From Mugil cephalus (lineage: Eukaryota > Chordata > Actinopteri > Mugiliformes > Mugilidae), in the NCBI RefSeq assembly GCF_022458985.1, contig NC_061786.1:3147501-3211500 (forward strand): DNA of 64,000 nucleotides. The letters run 5' to 3'. The notes beneath the pieces are model-generated. The model was not told the DNA's origin, ran no database searches, and saw only the letters and a list, made by a program, of their open reading frames with translations. The position numbers and the translations under genes were made by a program. Shown here piece after piece: positions 54,355-64,000 of this stretch. Each line of letters begins with the position of its first letter. Within the stretch, counting starts at the first letter, position 1.

Positions 54355-55297
54355 GGTAAGGACCTTTCAACGACTTATAACTAACATTTTAGCTTTAATG
54401 CGTGTCAAATTAACATTAGCTAGCAAGCTGCTTTCGTTGCGGCGGCTTTCAAAGAACAAAGAAAATTTTAGACTTCCTGTGTCATTGTAGCTGAAGCGTC
54501 GGTTAATTTCAAAATTAACTGACGCTTCGATTACGACCGATTACCAATCACTCCTACGTGGCCGCTATGACAGCCGGCCGATTAAAATGCTAGCCTTTAT
54601 GATCTTATTGTTTTAACCTTGGTAACCAACCGTCAGGAAGTCGGAATCTCAAGAGACATTTTAATGGTTTATAGACTTGTATGTGATGACGTTATGTTAA
54701 AGGACGCTTCAGAATTAAATTTTAGTTCAGACAAACCGCGTTAATAGTAACTTTAAATGCTAAGTCGCCTCATGGCACGAGCCTCCGAGCGGAACCGGTA
54801 TAACTGACGTAGGTCGGATTTGTTGGCCACTGATTGGTTCGTTTTCATGCCACTTTTCGGCGGTAGGGCGGTTCCTCTTGTAATTGGATTAAATCTTGAC
54901 TCGGCGGGCCTTAGATACTTGGGGCCCTTTGAACGACTTGTTAATGTGCAGTAGGTGTCAAGTTGTCATGACGGTTGTAAAACGGATCTCCGTTGAAGAG
55001 ATTAGGTACATTACACCGAAGTCTCCAGCTTTTAACTCGAGTGTAATTTCGAAACGTGCATCAATTCACTGTAATTAAGCAGAACATCTGTGTATTGCAA
55101 CAGTAACTGGCTTATTTCCTGACTTTACTTTATCTCCCAGTAAACATGCATTTTTTTTTTTTTAACTTAATATTTTCTGTTTACAGAATCCTCACTCTAG
55201 GAAATCGCACACTGGCTACTCTTCAGGCCCTGGCCTTGAGTCATATTTAAAGGGGTTTAATTTCACTGGTGAACCACCTTGGCTTCTCTGCACCTGA
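54344..55297 (+). promoter_or_regulatory. odc1 upstream ORF 2 (40 codons, spliced over exons 1-2)
   Basis: It starts at the ATG at 54344 and reads four codons (MLFK) to the exon 1 end at 54355. It continues in exon 2 (55187-55297) and stops at TGA 55295-55297. It overlaps uORF 1 in another frame. It ends before the main start at 55589. Confidence 0.45.
54493..54528 (+). repeat. 17-bp inverted repeat in odc1 intron 1
   Basis: The left arm 54493-54509 begins GAAGCGTC and the right arm 54512-54528 ends GACGCTTC. The arms match at 16 of 17 positions, and the odd pair is G-T. They are separated by two bases. See the finding. Confidence 0.85.
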
Positions 55298-55588
55298 GAA
55301 AAGGCGACTCCAAATTTCATCTCTTTCATATCCAAGTAAGTGTCTCACTATCTGCACGTTGATTAAATGCTGCTTTGTTATCCCGGCAAATCATCAGATA
55401 ATACTGTAACAAGCATCCTGACCATAATCTGAATTTCTTTCTGTGGGTGTTTCCTGTGATAATAAAGTAATAACGTGGTAATCAAAGAAACAACAGTGTC
55501 TGTGTTCTCAAAGCTGGATGAAATCTCATGTGTGCCTCCCTCCCCTTTTCAGTTTACTTGTGACCAATCAAAAGGAACTTTTGTGACC

Positions 55589-57995
55589 ATGAACACTACC
55601 GCATCCTCAGAGTTTGACTTCTCTTTCCTTGAGGAGGGTTTCTCTGCTCGGGACATTGTTGAGCAGAAGATCAATGAGTCATCCATGACGGTAAGCATCC
55701 TGTGCTGGCATTGTTTAAGGGAGACACTCATGACTGTTGTTGGGTAGTGAATGTCAACAGGATGACACTGAAATCCTACACTCTTGGCCAGCTTCTTTCC
55801 CCTGACCAAGAGTGTAAATAATGGTCACCTTTGTACCAATTTTACAAACACTATGCAGGTTATTGTTGTATGTGTCATGTATTGACTAATTATTATTTTT
55901 CTAACATGTATAATGGGATATTTGTTACAGGATGACAGGGATGCCTTCTATGTCTGTGACCTGGGAGACGTTGTAAAGAAGCACTTGCGCTGGGCAAGGG
56001 CACTGCCTCGCATCACTCCTTTCTATGCTGTCAAATGCAACGACAGCCGGGCTGTAGTTATGACGCTGGCATCCCTGGGAACTGGCTTTGACTGTGCAAG
56101 CAAGGTGCGTTTTGGAAGCTTTTCATATCACTGGCTGTACTCAGATAACGCCATACAAAGCCCTTTTTAAGATTAGCTGAAATTGTGTTGGCAGCTCGTA
56201 TTTTCAAATTGGCACTGTTTTTGCTGACTGTTGGCATTGTCGCCCTGTAGACGGAGATTCAGCTGGTCCAGTCTCTGGGAGTGGATCCAAGCAGAATCAT
56301 CTATGCCAACCCCTGCAAGCAAGTTTCTCAGATAAAGTATGCATCTGCAAATGGGGTCCAGATGATGACCTTTGATAGCGAAGTGGAGCTGAAGAAAGTG
56401 GCCCGCTGCCATGACAAGGCCAAGTAAGACTTGCTAACCACATAGATTTTTACATTTTTAAGTCTGTCATTTCTACATTGTCTTTAGTTCTTTTCATTAA
56501 CTCCATTTCCGTTCTGTGCCCAGGCTGGTGCTGCGTATTGCCACGGATGACTCGAAGGCAGTGTGTCGTCTGAGCGTTAAGTTTGGGGCTCCACTCAAAG
56601 CTTGTCGAGGTCTCCTGGAGCAGGCTAAGCAACTGGGACTGGACGTGATTGGTGTCAGCTTCCATGTTGGCAGCGGCTGCACTGACCCTGAGACGTACAC
56701 CCAGGCTATTGCAGATGCTCGCTGTGTCTTTGATATTGGGGTGAGTTGTGATTGGAAAGCATATGCACCTTTATCATTTCATCTGGCAAAGTAATCTATA
56801 GTATATGTTATGACCTGTAGGATGAGCTGGGCTTCAATATGGATCTCTTGGACATCGGAGGTGGTTTTCCTGGTTCAGAAGACACTGAACTTAAGTTCGA
56901 AGAGGTATGTTTTGTTTTTCTTAGAATGTGGTAAACACAGTATGTTTGTTCATTTAGCCAGAGTATCATCTGTACTAACAAGTAATCAAGCCTGATATTG
57001 AGTCATTGTTTTTTGTTTTTTCCATTGTAGATCACAGCAGTAATCAACCCAGCCCTTGATAAGTATTTCCCTGCTGATGCTGGCGTGAAGATAATTGCTG
57101 AGCCAGGACGCTTCTATGTGGCCTCTGCTTATACGCTGGTTGTGAACATCATTGCCAAGAAGGTCATCATGGATGACGAGTCGGCCTCTGATGGTAACAG
57201 ACTTAAAAAAAACATTACATGAGATTTTATGTTTTTTTATTTTTTGTTTTGTTTTTTTTTAAATCTAGTGTTGCTCAGCAGTGAAATGATTTCTTTCCCT
57301 TCCCCTACAGAGGAAGACGAAGTAGTTAGTGACAGGACCCTGATGTACTATGTCAACGATGGAGTGTATGGATCCTTCAACTGCATTCTCTATGACCATG
57401 CTCACTGTTTGCCAACGCTGCACAAGGTCAGTAAAATGATGGATGTCTTCTTATTCTGGATGGCTGCAAGAAGGATCTAAAGTCACCAAATGTTTTGCTT
57501 TTCCCCTGTTGTTAATAGAAGCCAAAGCCAGATGAGGTCATGTATCCCTGCAGTATCTGGGGTCCAACATGTGATGGACTGGACCGCATTGTGGAGCAGT
57601 GTAACCTGCCTGAGCTGCAGGAGGGCGACTGGTTGGTTTTTGAGAACATGGGTGCCTACACCGTGGCTGCCTCCTCCACGTTCAACGGCTTCCAAAGACC
57701 TGATATTCACTATGTCATGTCCCGCCCGGCATGGTGAGTCTATGCCACAGAAGATGAAAAGGCTTCATAACGGCTTGCTTAGGGAAGTTTTAATAACACG
57801 TAGTGCTCTGAGAATCTAACTTACACTTCTATTGTTTCTTTTTTTTTTTTCTCCAGGCAACAAGTGCAGCAGATCTATTCCCAGGGCATGCCAGCCCTTG
57901 CAGAGGCATCTAGCCTCTTTGAAGTGCCAGCCTGCTGTGGCCGTGAGAGCAGCTTGGACATGCCCACCAAGCCCTGCCAGGCCCATGTGGTTTAA
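55589..57995 (+). CDS. odc1: ornithine decarboxylase
   Basis: A cytosolic PLP enzyme that converts ornithine to putrescine, the first committed step of polyamine synthesis. It is active as a homodimer and is removed through antizyme and the proteasome (family knowledge). Nine coding exons: 55589-55690, 55931-56104, 56251-56423, 56524-56740, 56821-56904, 57031-57193, 57311-57426, 57519-57733 and 57857-57995. This gives 1383 nt and 460 residues (human 461). The cofactor lysine is K69 in FYAVK. H197 is in FHVGSG, G235-G237 in DIGGG and E274 in EPGR. YD at 332-333 and C361 in WGPTCDGLD are one position later than in human, through a one-residue insertion near 280-310. The C-terminal region, target of the degradation signal, keeps cysteines but differs from mammals. 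Two leader exons precede it (to 54355; 55187-55335), and the third exon starts at 55553, 36 bases before the ATG. Confidence 0.98.
55696..55816 (+). ncRNA. two-hairpin structure in odc1 intron, possible small RNA
   Basis: Hairpin one has the perfect 8-bp stem 55696-55703 with 55757-55764, extended by 55707-55712 with 55750-55755. Hairpin two has an 11-bp perfect stem 55777-55787 with 55806-55816. AAATAA follows. The layout and about 120-nt length recall an H/ACA snoRNA. However, no clear H box lies between the hairpins, no ACA box is present, and hairpin two is short. Confidence 0.25.
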
Positions 57996-59100
57996 ACATG
58001 TAGTACAATGCATCAATGCTCTTCAGTTCTAGCGTACTGGAGAAGGCTCTCTTCAAGTTTATTTTTAGTTTATTTTCTTCTCAAAATGTACGTTACATTT
58101 TCAAGGCCAGTTACTTGACCGGAGAATGAGAGGGACATGATGTTGCACAACTTTCTGTGTTCTGTATGGAAGCCGGCATCTACCCCTAATGAAGCGAGGC
58201 TAAATCACACTCTGAACGTGTCTGTGGGTTTCAGGCAGAGTGTTACAGGGTGACTCTGTTTAAAATAGTAGCTGCAATCTTTCTGCCTTAATATTGGGAC
58301 ATGGCTTATCACTGGAAATTTTTTTTGCTAAACTGGACTAGTGTAGGGGAAACCATAACCTTTCAAAACACATCCCAAAATGTCACTGAAGGTTTCCTGT
58401 CTCCAAAGAGACAGGAACTGAAACGGTGGCAGAGGTGACTCTTAATTTAATAAACAACCAATACCTGCAGATTCATTACCTAAAGGAAACCGCAAGAGGA
58501 GTCAGTTTATTGTTGAATCATTCAAGGCCCTGTTAACTGCTCATGTCACATCACCGAGTAACTTGCAAAGAGGTGGATGGGGGGGGTGATTTAATTCCTC
58601 AAAATGGCTGCTATGTTAATTTATCTTTTCCATGAGCTCTGCTTCTCTACAGAACCTCTCAAGTGTTAATCCTTAAGATGCTAACATGTCAAGAAACATA
58701 TTTATTGACTAATATTCATGTAATTGTTATTATTCAGCGACTTTGTTCTGTCAAAGTGTCTCTGTCTATGGATGTGACCTCCTGTGTAACCATACTCTGC
58801 ATGGGAACGCACCATGCAGGTCTGTTATCCAGACTTTACAGGAGCCACTGAAGACAAATCTTAAAGATTAACACTTAAAACACAGGGACTCAAAAACAGA
58901 CTGCACCTCTCCTCTTCTCCTATCTTATTTTATTTTATGTTTTGTAACTTGTAGAATGCAAAGTTTTTGTGATATTAATAAGCAGTGTTTAATCATACAT
59001 TTGAAATGGATATGGAAGAGATGGGATTGCAAATTCATAATGCTTTCCTATGGAAACTTTTAAAGTTTTGTATTTTTTTAATAAAGAAAAGTTAAGGTGC
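57996..59100 (+). other. odc1 3' untranslated region
   Basis: About 1.1 kb follows the stop codon, without competing signals and ending at AATAAA (59080-59085). Frames within it (58663-58851) are not convincing. Confidence 0.7.
59080..59085 (+). terminator. odc1 polyadenylation signal
   Basis: Canonical AATAAA preceded by a T-rich run, 1.09 kb after the odc1 stop. The sequence immediately after it is consistent with the end of the transcript near 59100. Confidence 0.75.
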
Positions 59101-59239
59101 CGAGCCAAATGATCTGTGTTGTGAGTTTCATACAAGTCAGAAAATATATCACTGAAAATGGACCATACATTTCATACATGTGTGTATATATATTTTGGAC
59201 ATGGCTTTCAGGTAGATGTTACTTAGACATGTTACAATT

Positions 59240-59433
59240 ATCTGGACCAGACCAGACACCTGGCATCTGTGGGTTGACCCACAGGGGCCCCTCCCCTCAA
59301 CCCATAGGACCCAAAGGCCCCCAACGACAACATTCTGCTACCAGACACCACAGGAAAGACCCGTGTCAATTCTCTGATGAGTCACAGCTGTTTTAGAGGC
59401 ACAAGGGAGACCTATACATGCTAGGAAGGTCAT
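59240..59433 (+). mobile_element. Tc1/mariner-like fragment, copy D
   Basis: Shares 'cacaggggcccctcccctca' and 'aacccataggac' with copy A. It ends 'acaagggagacctatacatg' near the family's right terminus. No left end or frame is present. Confidence 0.68.
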
Positions 59434-59439
59434 TTGTTT

Positions 59440-59552
59440 CAGCTCATCTTCCATACCGCTTAATTGTCACTAGGTTCGCGGGGGTTTCTGGAGCCTATCC
59501 CAGCTGGCATCAGGCGGGAGGCGAGGTACAGCCTATCGCAGGGCTGGTCATT
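59440..59552 (+). repeat. dispersed fish repeat fragment
   Basis: 'tggagcctatcccagctggc' and 'ggcgaggtacagcctatcgc' belong to the same very common teleost repeat as 28258-28555. This fragment is from its upstream part. Confidence 0.65.
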
Positions 59553-60129
59553 TGTTTGCCTGATCAGTATTGCAAAACCAATTCAGAAATGCTCCAAGAG
59601 CTCCATCTAGTGGCTGAATAAAGAAACGTTTTTATCAACAAAATATACTTACTTCAGTTTTGTACCATTCTTTGTACTTACAGTTAGCAGAAGTTTTTAG
59701 GGCTCCACTCTGTGTTTGGAATGTAAATAATCTGTGACATCAAAGACAGTTTTTGCTTTTCTGAATTTTAATGAATGAAATTTGAAACATATACATCTAA
59801 GTAACATTTTTTTCCCTGAAAGAAAGTTAATTACTCATTGGTTGCAGTGCATCCATAGTTCTATTTCTGCCGTAGAATTAAGAGTTCTTCTCACTTTATT
59901 GTTCCAAATAAAGTCAACTTCGATCATCATATTAAGGGCATTCAAATAATGATGATAACAACAAAAGTGTGATTCCTGCAGCCTTAGCAGCCCTTTCCAT
60001 GACTGTGCTTGAACTGTGTGTGTTTATCTTTGGTCATGTGCAAAGTTGATGTTCAGTGTTGGGAACAAGAACTTAACCTTGTGTTTATTTCTACTACTTC
60101 GTTTAAGTTCACGTAGACAGTGGATTACG

Positions 60130-60515
60130 TTCAGACCACATATTGTATTTGGACAACGCTTCACCTTTTCCTCCCATTGGCCAAAGTGAAGCTATTTTCC
60201 TGGGGAAACGGGCGGCGCCATTTTGCAACTTTGGAGCCAGAGTCTGCACAGTACAGTTGGAGAGTGGAGTTATTTTTTTCCCCTACTCTCACAGCCCTAG
60301 TTACTGCAGTGGTTGACATGGCAACTGGTAGTCATCATGAGGCCACAACCTGTTTCAAATAACTAATAGTGATGTGACGTTCACAAGTGAGTCAGTTGAG
60401 ATGGCGCTTGTGATCTATACTACATCCAGCCACTAGAGGGAGCATGGTACTTGCCTTGGCTTCACTTTTGAGGAGCTGTTCTGCCACCCATTTTTATACA
60501 ATCTATGATTTGGAC
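60130..60515 (+). repeat. SINE-like dispersed repeat
   Basis: 'ttggccaaagtgaagctatt', 'actttggagccagagtctgc' and 'catttttatacaatctatga' are familiar wording of a teleost interspersed repeat. It ends near 60510. The subclass is not determined. Confidence 0.55.
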
Positions 60516-62149
60516 GTAATGCAACATAGAGTATTTTAAGTCCTGCTGATTTATCGACACTCTGCTTCATTATGTCACACAACAGTTAACTGCTAGCATC
60601 CTTCTTAAGAAACACAGACATAGCTCTGCAGATCATCAGATCTAATTTCACATGCACGCAACTAAGCGTATATAAGTAATGTTTCTAAATATAATATGGA
60701 AATACAATGCTTTAACATCACACTGAAGGTTAGCTAGCCTCTGGCTGAAAGTCATAATTCTGAAAAATATAATAACAATAAACTAAAGATAGCAGGTGGT
60801 GTGTGCATAATTAAAGTTACTGAATTATGCACAAACACTTAAGAAGCAATGGTCCTCAGAGAACATCTATACAGACAAAAGCCTTAACTAAGATGCTAAT
60901 CATGATTGTGTTATGTGTTGTTATGTTATAAAGATGGAGTAGCGGCAGAAGAACAGTGATAAATCAGACAAAGCTGCATATCATTTTTCTTTTCCAATGT
61001 CTTTAATGAGTTTCATTCCAATGACAAATACAATAATCTTGTGTAGTACATAAGTATTAAAACCTTTTGAATAAATACGACCACATACACCTCCCTCTTT
61101 CTGCTTTTCATTCTGCTATCTCTCCTACTCTAAGATGTCAAATACATATAAAAAATAATGAAAGAAAGAAAAGAAAAGAAAAATCTAAATAAATAAACAT
61201 ATAAGATATATCTTAATAAAAATGAATGGGATTCATCCCTTTGACCTTTTAGTTTCTTTTTAGATAACCTAGTCTGCATGTTCCTCTTAGGATCTCGACC
61301 TTATTTGCCCTTTTAATTAATTCATTAAATGGTTTCCAGGTTTCCTACTTTCCTCAGTTTATTTTTTTAATCAAAGTTTTAGTCTCTATATTAACACACA
61401 ATGTGCAATGTTCAGCATTATGCACCTCACTTTTCTTCCAGCAAAGACCTGTACTTCTTCAAAGCCACCTATTCAACAGAGAAAAAGAACAGCGCCCTCA
61501 TCAGGTAATGACTCTCTTTGCTTTGAAAACTAAAAAATACACCCATTCTTAATCACACCTAAAGTTAATCTTGAACACATATTTCTGTGCATTCACATAC
61601 ATAAAAAGAAGTTGTTCATCGTGTCTGAGTTAATCCATGTATGTGACTCTTTTATTCACATATGAAGTAGACAATAGGCACTATTTACAAATTGATCCAG
61701 ATGAAAAGACGCTCACATTATCTAGCCAAACACCTTTACTTTAGTCCTATTTAAAATGTTTTCTGAACTGTAGTTCTGTACATCAAAGTGTCGCACAAGT
61801 TGAATACAAAACACAAATAAAAAAAGAAATTGTAGTAATGAACTAAAATAGGTTTTCACAATACAACACAACGGGTCTTTGGGACAGGGCATCAATTTAA
61901 ATTCAGGGATTTAAAGGATTTAAAAGAGATTTAAAGAGCTTTATAGGATTTATAAAAGCAAGCAAATTTAACAATCACACACAATAATAAATAAGTGGGT
62001 CTTAAGTTTTGATTTGAATATATAATATTTAAGACCAACTCATCAGCCACCGGACAGCTACTTTCCTGGGAGCGTAGAGACCATGTGGACATATACACAT
62101 TTATTAGGTTCTTAAATGAGAAGGTTAAAAGGAGAACCTTAAAATCTGC

Positions 62150-62340
62150 TCTAAACTGAATAGAAAGCTAATGAAGAGAGGCCAGCACTAGTGTAATGTG
62201 ACCAAATCTGGATGACCCGGTGCTGCAGCAGTCTGAACCATCTGAAAGCCATGGGATATTTTCTTGGGCAACCCCGACAAAAGGATGTGTTGGACTTAGC
62301 TCAGGTCTAGTCAAGCTATCTGTGGTGTGACAGTGGAAAA
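62150..62340 (+). repeat. dispersed repeat near the GPCR 3' end
   Basis: 'aagctaatgaagagaggcca', 'gtgtaatgtgaccaaatct' and 'tgcagcagtctgaaccatct' resemble a dispersed teleost repeat of unknown class. It appears to lie within or just past the 3' UTR of the minus-strand GPCR. Confidence 0.45.
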
Positions 62341-62377
62341 CAGGTACTTTTGTGCAATTAACTGTTACCAGGGAGAA

Positions 62378-63297
62378 TTATGATTTCACCACAGCAATGC
62401 CTTTATTCTCATAATGCTTCTTTATGTAGTCAGTAATGGCATTCTGATCATTGAGTTCTTTCCTGAAGAGCATGATGTAACACTTGGGGGCCAAGTGACA
62501 GCCCAGGATACTGAAACAGGAAATAAGAATGGCTGCAGCTTGAATAGCTGGCGTGTACTTCCCTTTCAAAGTGAGATAAAGTGGGAGGAAGATAAGCCAA
62601 ATGATTAAAAACAGCAGCATACTGATGGTGATTAAAGCTGCATTTTTATATAAATCCGGCAACTGTCTACCTTTGTAAGCAAAGATGAAACAAATAAGTC
62701 CCAAGAAAGCGTTATAGGCTACCATGGACATGAAGAACGTTTGGTCTGACGTACATTGGTGCAGGATTGTTCTATCTGTTTCCTCCTCATGAACATATGG
62801 TGGTTCTAAGACCAGCCATAACACAGACAAGATTACCTGGCCCCCAGTGACAGTGACCACCACAGCCAAAGGCTGATTAATCTTCTTCATCCAGGACTCT
62901 ACTGTCAGGCCAAAGTTGAAAGCCACCCATATCTGAAGCAAGTTGGCCAGAATGCAGGACATGCAGAGGGAAAAGGCAATGCCAAAGCCAGGTAGGCATA
63001 CCATGCAAGATTCCCGAGTGGGTTTGCCCATGAAGCTAAATATAAAGCTGAAGCCGGCGAACAGGGACAAAAGCTCCACGCAGCACAAGTACCCTCCAAC
63101 CGCCTTCACAACAGGAGTTTTAAAATGGATTCCAAACACAACAACAAACACAGTGGTAACAACTATACCAACCGATGCCGAACAACACAAAATGATGGAG
63201 AAGGCATCTGACCAACGGAGATATTCGTCGTTCTTTTTATGGCAGACCTGTTTGTCAGTTGAATAGTGCTTTTCACCACAGCTCTTACACTCTGCAC
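62378..63297 (-). CDS. class C GPCR, last exon (7TM domain), T1R/V2R-like; partial
   Basis: This is the final exon of a family C receptor. It opens after the acceptor 'tccctacag' (exon from 63297) with the end of the cysteine-rich domain (AECKSCGEKHYST, then QVCHKK). Seven hydrophobic segments follow, starting near FSIILCCSASVGIVV, VGGYLCCVELLSLF, GIAFSLCMSCILAN, PLAVVVTVTGGQVI, FFMSMVAYNAFLGL, ITISMLLFLIIW and AAAILISCFSILG. The class C hallmarks HFKTPVVKAVGG in the first loop and APKCYIMLFRKELN after TM7 are present. The tail ITDYIKKHYENKG somewhat resembles the T1R taste receptors (IQDYT). A V2R/OlfC or GPRC6A-like receptor is also possible. The exon is 920 nt, intact and in phase (previous exon must end one base into a codon). 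Exons for the ligand-binding Venus flytrap lie beyond the right edge. Confidence 0.88.
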
Positions 63298-64000
63298 CTG
63301 TAGGGATGTAAGCAAAGACAAGCAATTATGTGTGAGGACAGAAAGAACTACGTTGTTGCTTATTCATCCTGAAGAATAAACTTTTGAGAAAGATCACCTG
63401 AGAACAGCACGGTCATGAGCCAAGAAGTCAAGCAGTATTTGCAAAAGTATGCAAAACTGAATTGGCACATCATATTTAATGTGGCATTAATGAATACAGG
63501 AGTTTAAATCTTTACCGTGTAGTCCTTTTAACTTGTAATAACAGCAAAGACATCTATTACCCCAAATGTAATTTAGAATTCCATGGCTTTCGCAACACTT
63601 GATGTGAACAATTTTATCATGGTTCATTGAATTCAACGGTGCAAGAGTAAGTTTGGTTATAACACACATGGTGGCAGTATCATCAAAGACACATCCTCAT
63701 CTAAGTTTCGTAACTGTATGAAAGTTATTAGAGGGAAGTGGGTGGATGAAAAAGTGTTATATTGAAAATAATTTCAACAGATTACAAACTGGCATCTAAA
63801 CATTTTCTCAAAGGCTGACAGTTAGCTCCAGCTGAAATACAGAATCTAAATTTTGGATGTACAACTTCGAAAAATACTAATATTATGTATAATCACCATC
63901 AAGAACAACTGTTAACTATTTAAAAGTAATTTGTCTGTATTTACTACTTACAAAATCTTGGATATTAAAAACAGAATTGTTATTTTGCTGAAATGATTCA
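63298..64000. other. intron of the class C GPCR, right window edge
   Basis: Between the 7TM exon and the window end I find no upstream cysteine-rich or ligand-binding exon on the minus strand. The 60-codon frame at 63487-63669 is cysteine-containing but does not match the cysteine-rich domain pattern. Confidence 0.5.

Larger units (their letters stand above)
59101..62377. other. odc1-GPCR spacer, repeat-rich
   Basis: It holds Tc1/mariner-like copy D, a dispersed repeat fragment, a SINE-like element (60130-60515) and AT-rich sequence with no gene. A 63-nt exon-like segment at 61442-61504 is noted as a finding. The last few hundred bases are probably 3' UTR of the minus-strand GPCR; an AATAAA on that strand lies at 62100-62105. 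Confidence 0.5.

Overview
The window reads as nuclear DNA of a ray-finned (teleost) fish. The genes are vertebrate, with GT-AG introns that are short by mammalian standards. Simple repeats are abundant: (TATC)26, (TG)25 and a (TC)(AC)(AG) tract. The interspersed repeats are fossil Tc1/mariner-like, hAT-like and other families typical of teleosts. There is no CRISPR array, operon, phage or other prokaryotic feature.

Layout. Positions 1-21175 form a gene-poor flank with only decayed transposons, hairpins and microsatellites. Next come: kcnf1 (minus, single exon, 21234-22553), a silent Kv5.1 potassium-channel subunit; atp6v1c2 (minus, 12 coding exons, 24797-31650), V-ATPase V1 subunit C; nol10 (plus, 21 coding exons, 32823-46798), a nucleolar WD40/NUC153 ribosome-biogenesis protein, head to head with atp6v1c2; a roughly 7.3 kb intergenic stretch; odc1 (plus, TATA promoter at 54181, two 5' leader exons, nine coding exons, 55589-57995), ornithine decarboxylase; a repeat-rich spacer; and the last exon of a class C GPCR (minus, 62378-63297), whose other exons lie beyond the right edge.

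I joined the exons of atp6v1c2, nol10 and odc1 by hand from splice sites, phase and family similarity. All three give continuous frames of the expected length (375, 720 and 460 residues). The order odc1 - nol10 - atp6v1c2 - kcnf1 matches human 2p25.1 as I recall it, except that PDIA6, which I recall between ATP6V1C2 and KCNF1, is missing from that gap. The genes are not a functional cluster; their grouping is conserved synteny.

I found no clearly new multi-gene system. The observations most worth a second look are small: a possible in-frame 63-nt cassette exon in atp6v1c2, two overlapping uORFs in the odc1 leader, hairpins in odc1 introns, a nested transposon insertion in a nol10 intron, and an RG-rich tail on Nol10. 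Family comparisons come from memory; no database search was run.
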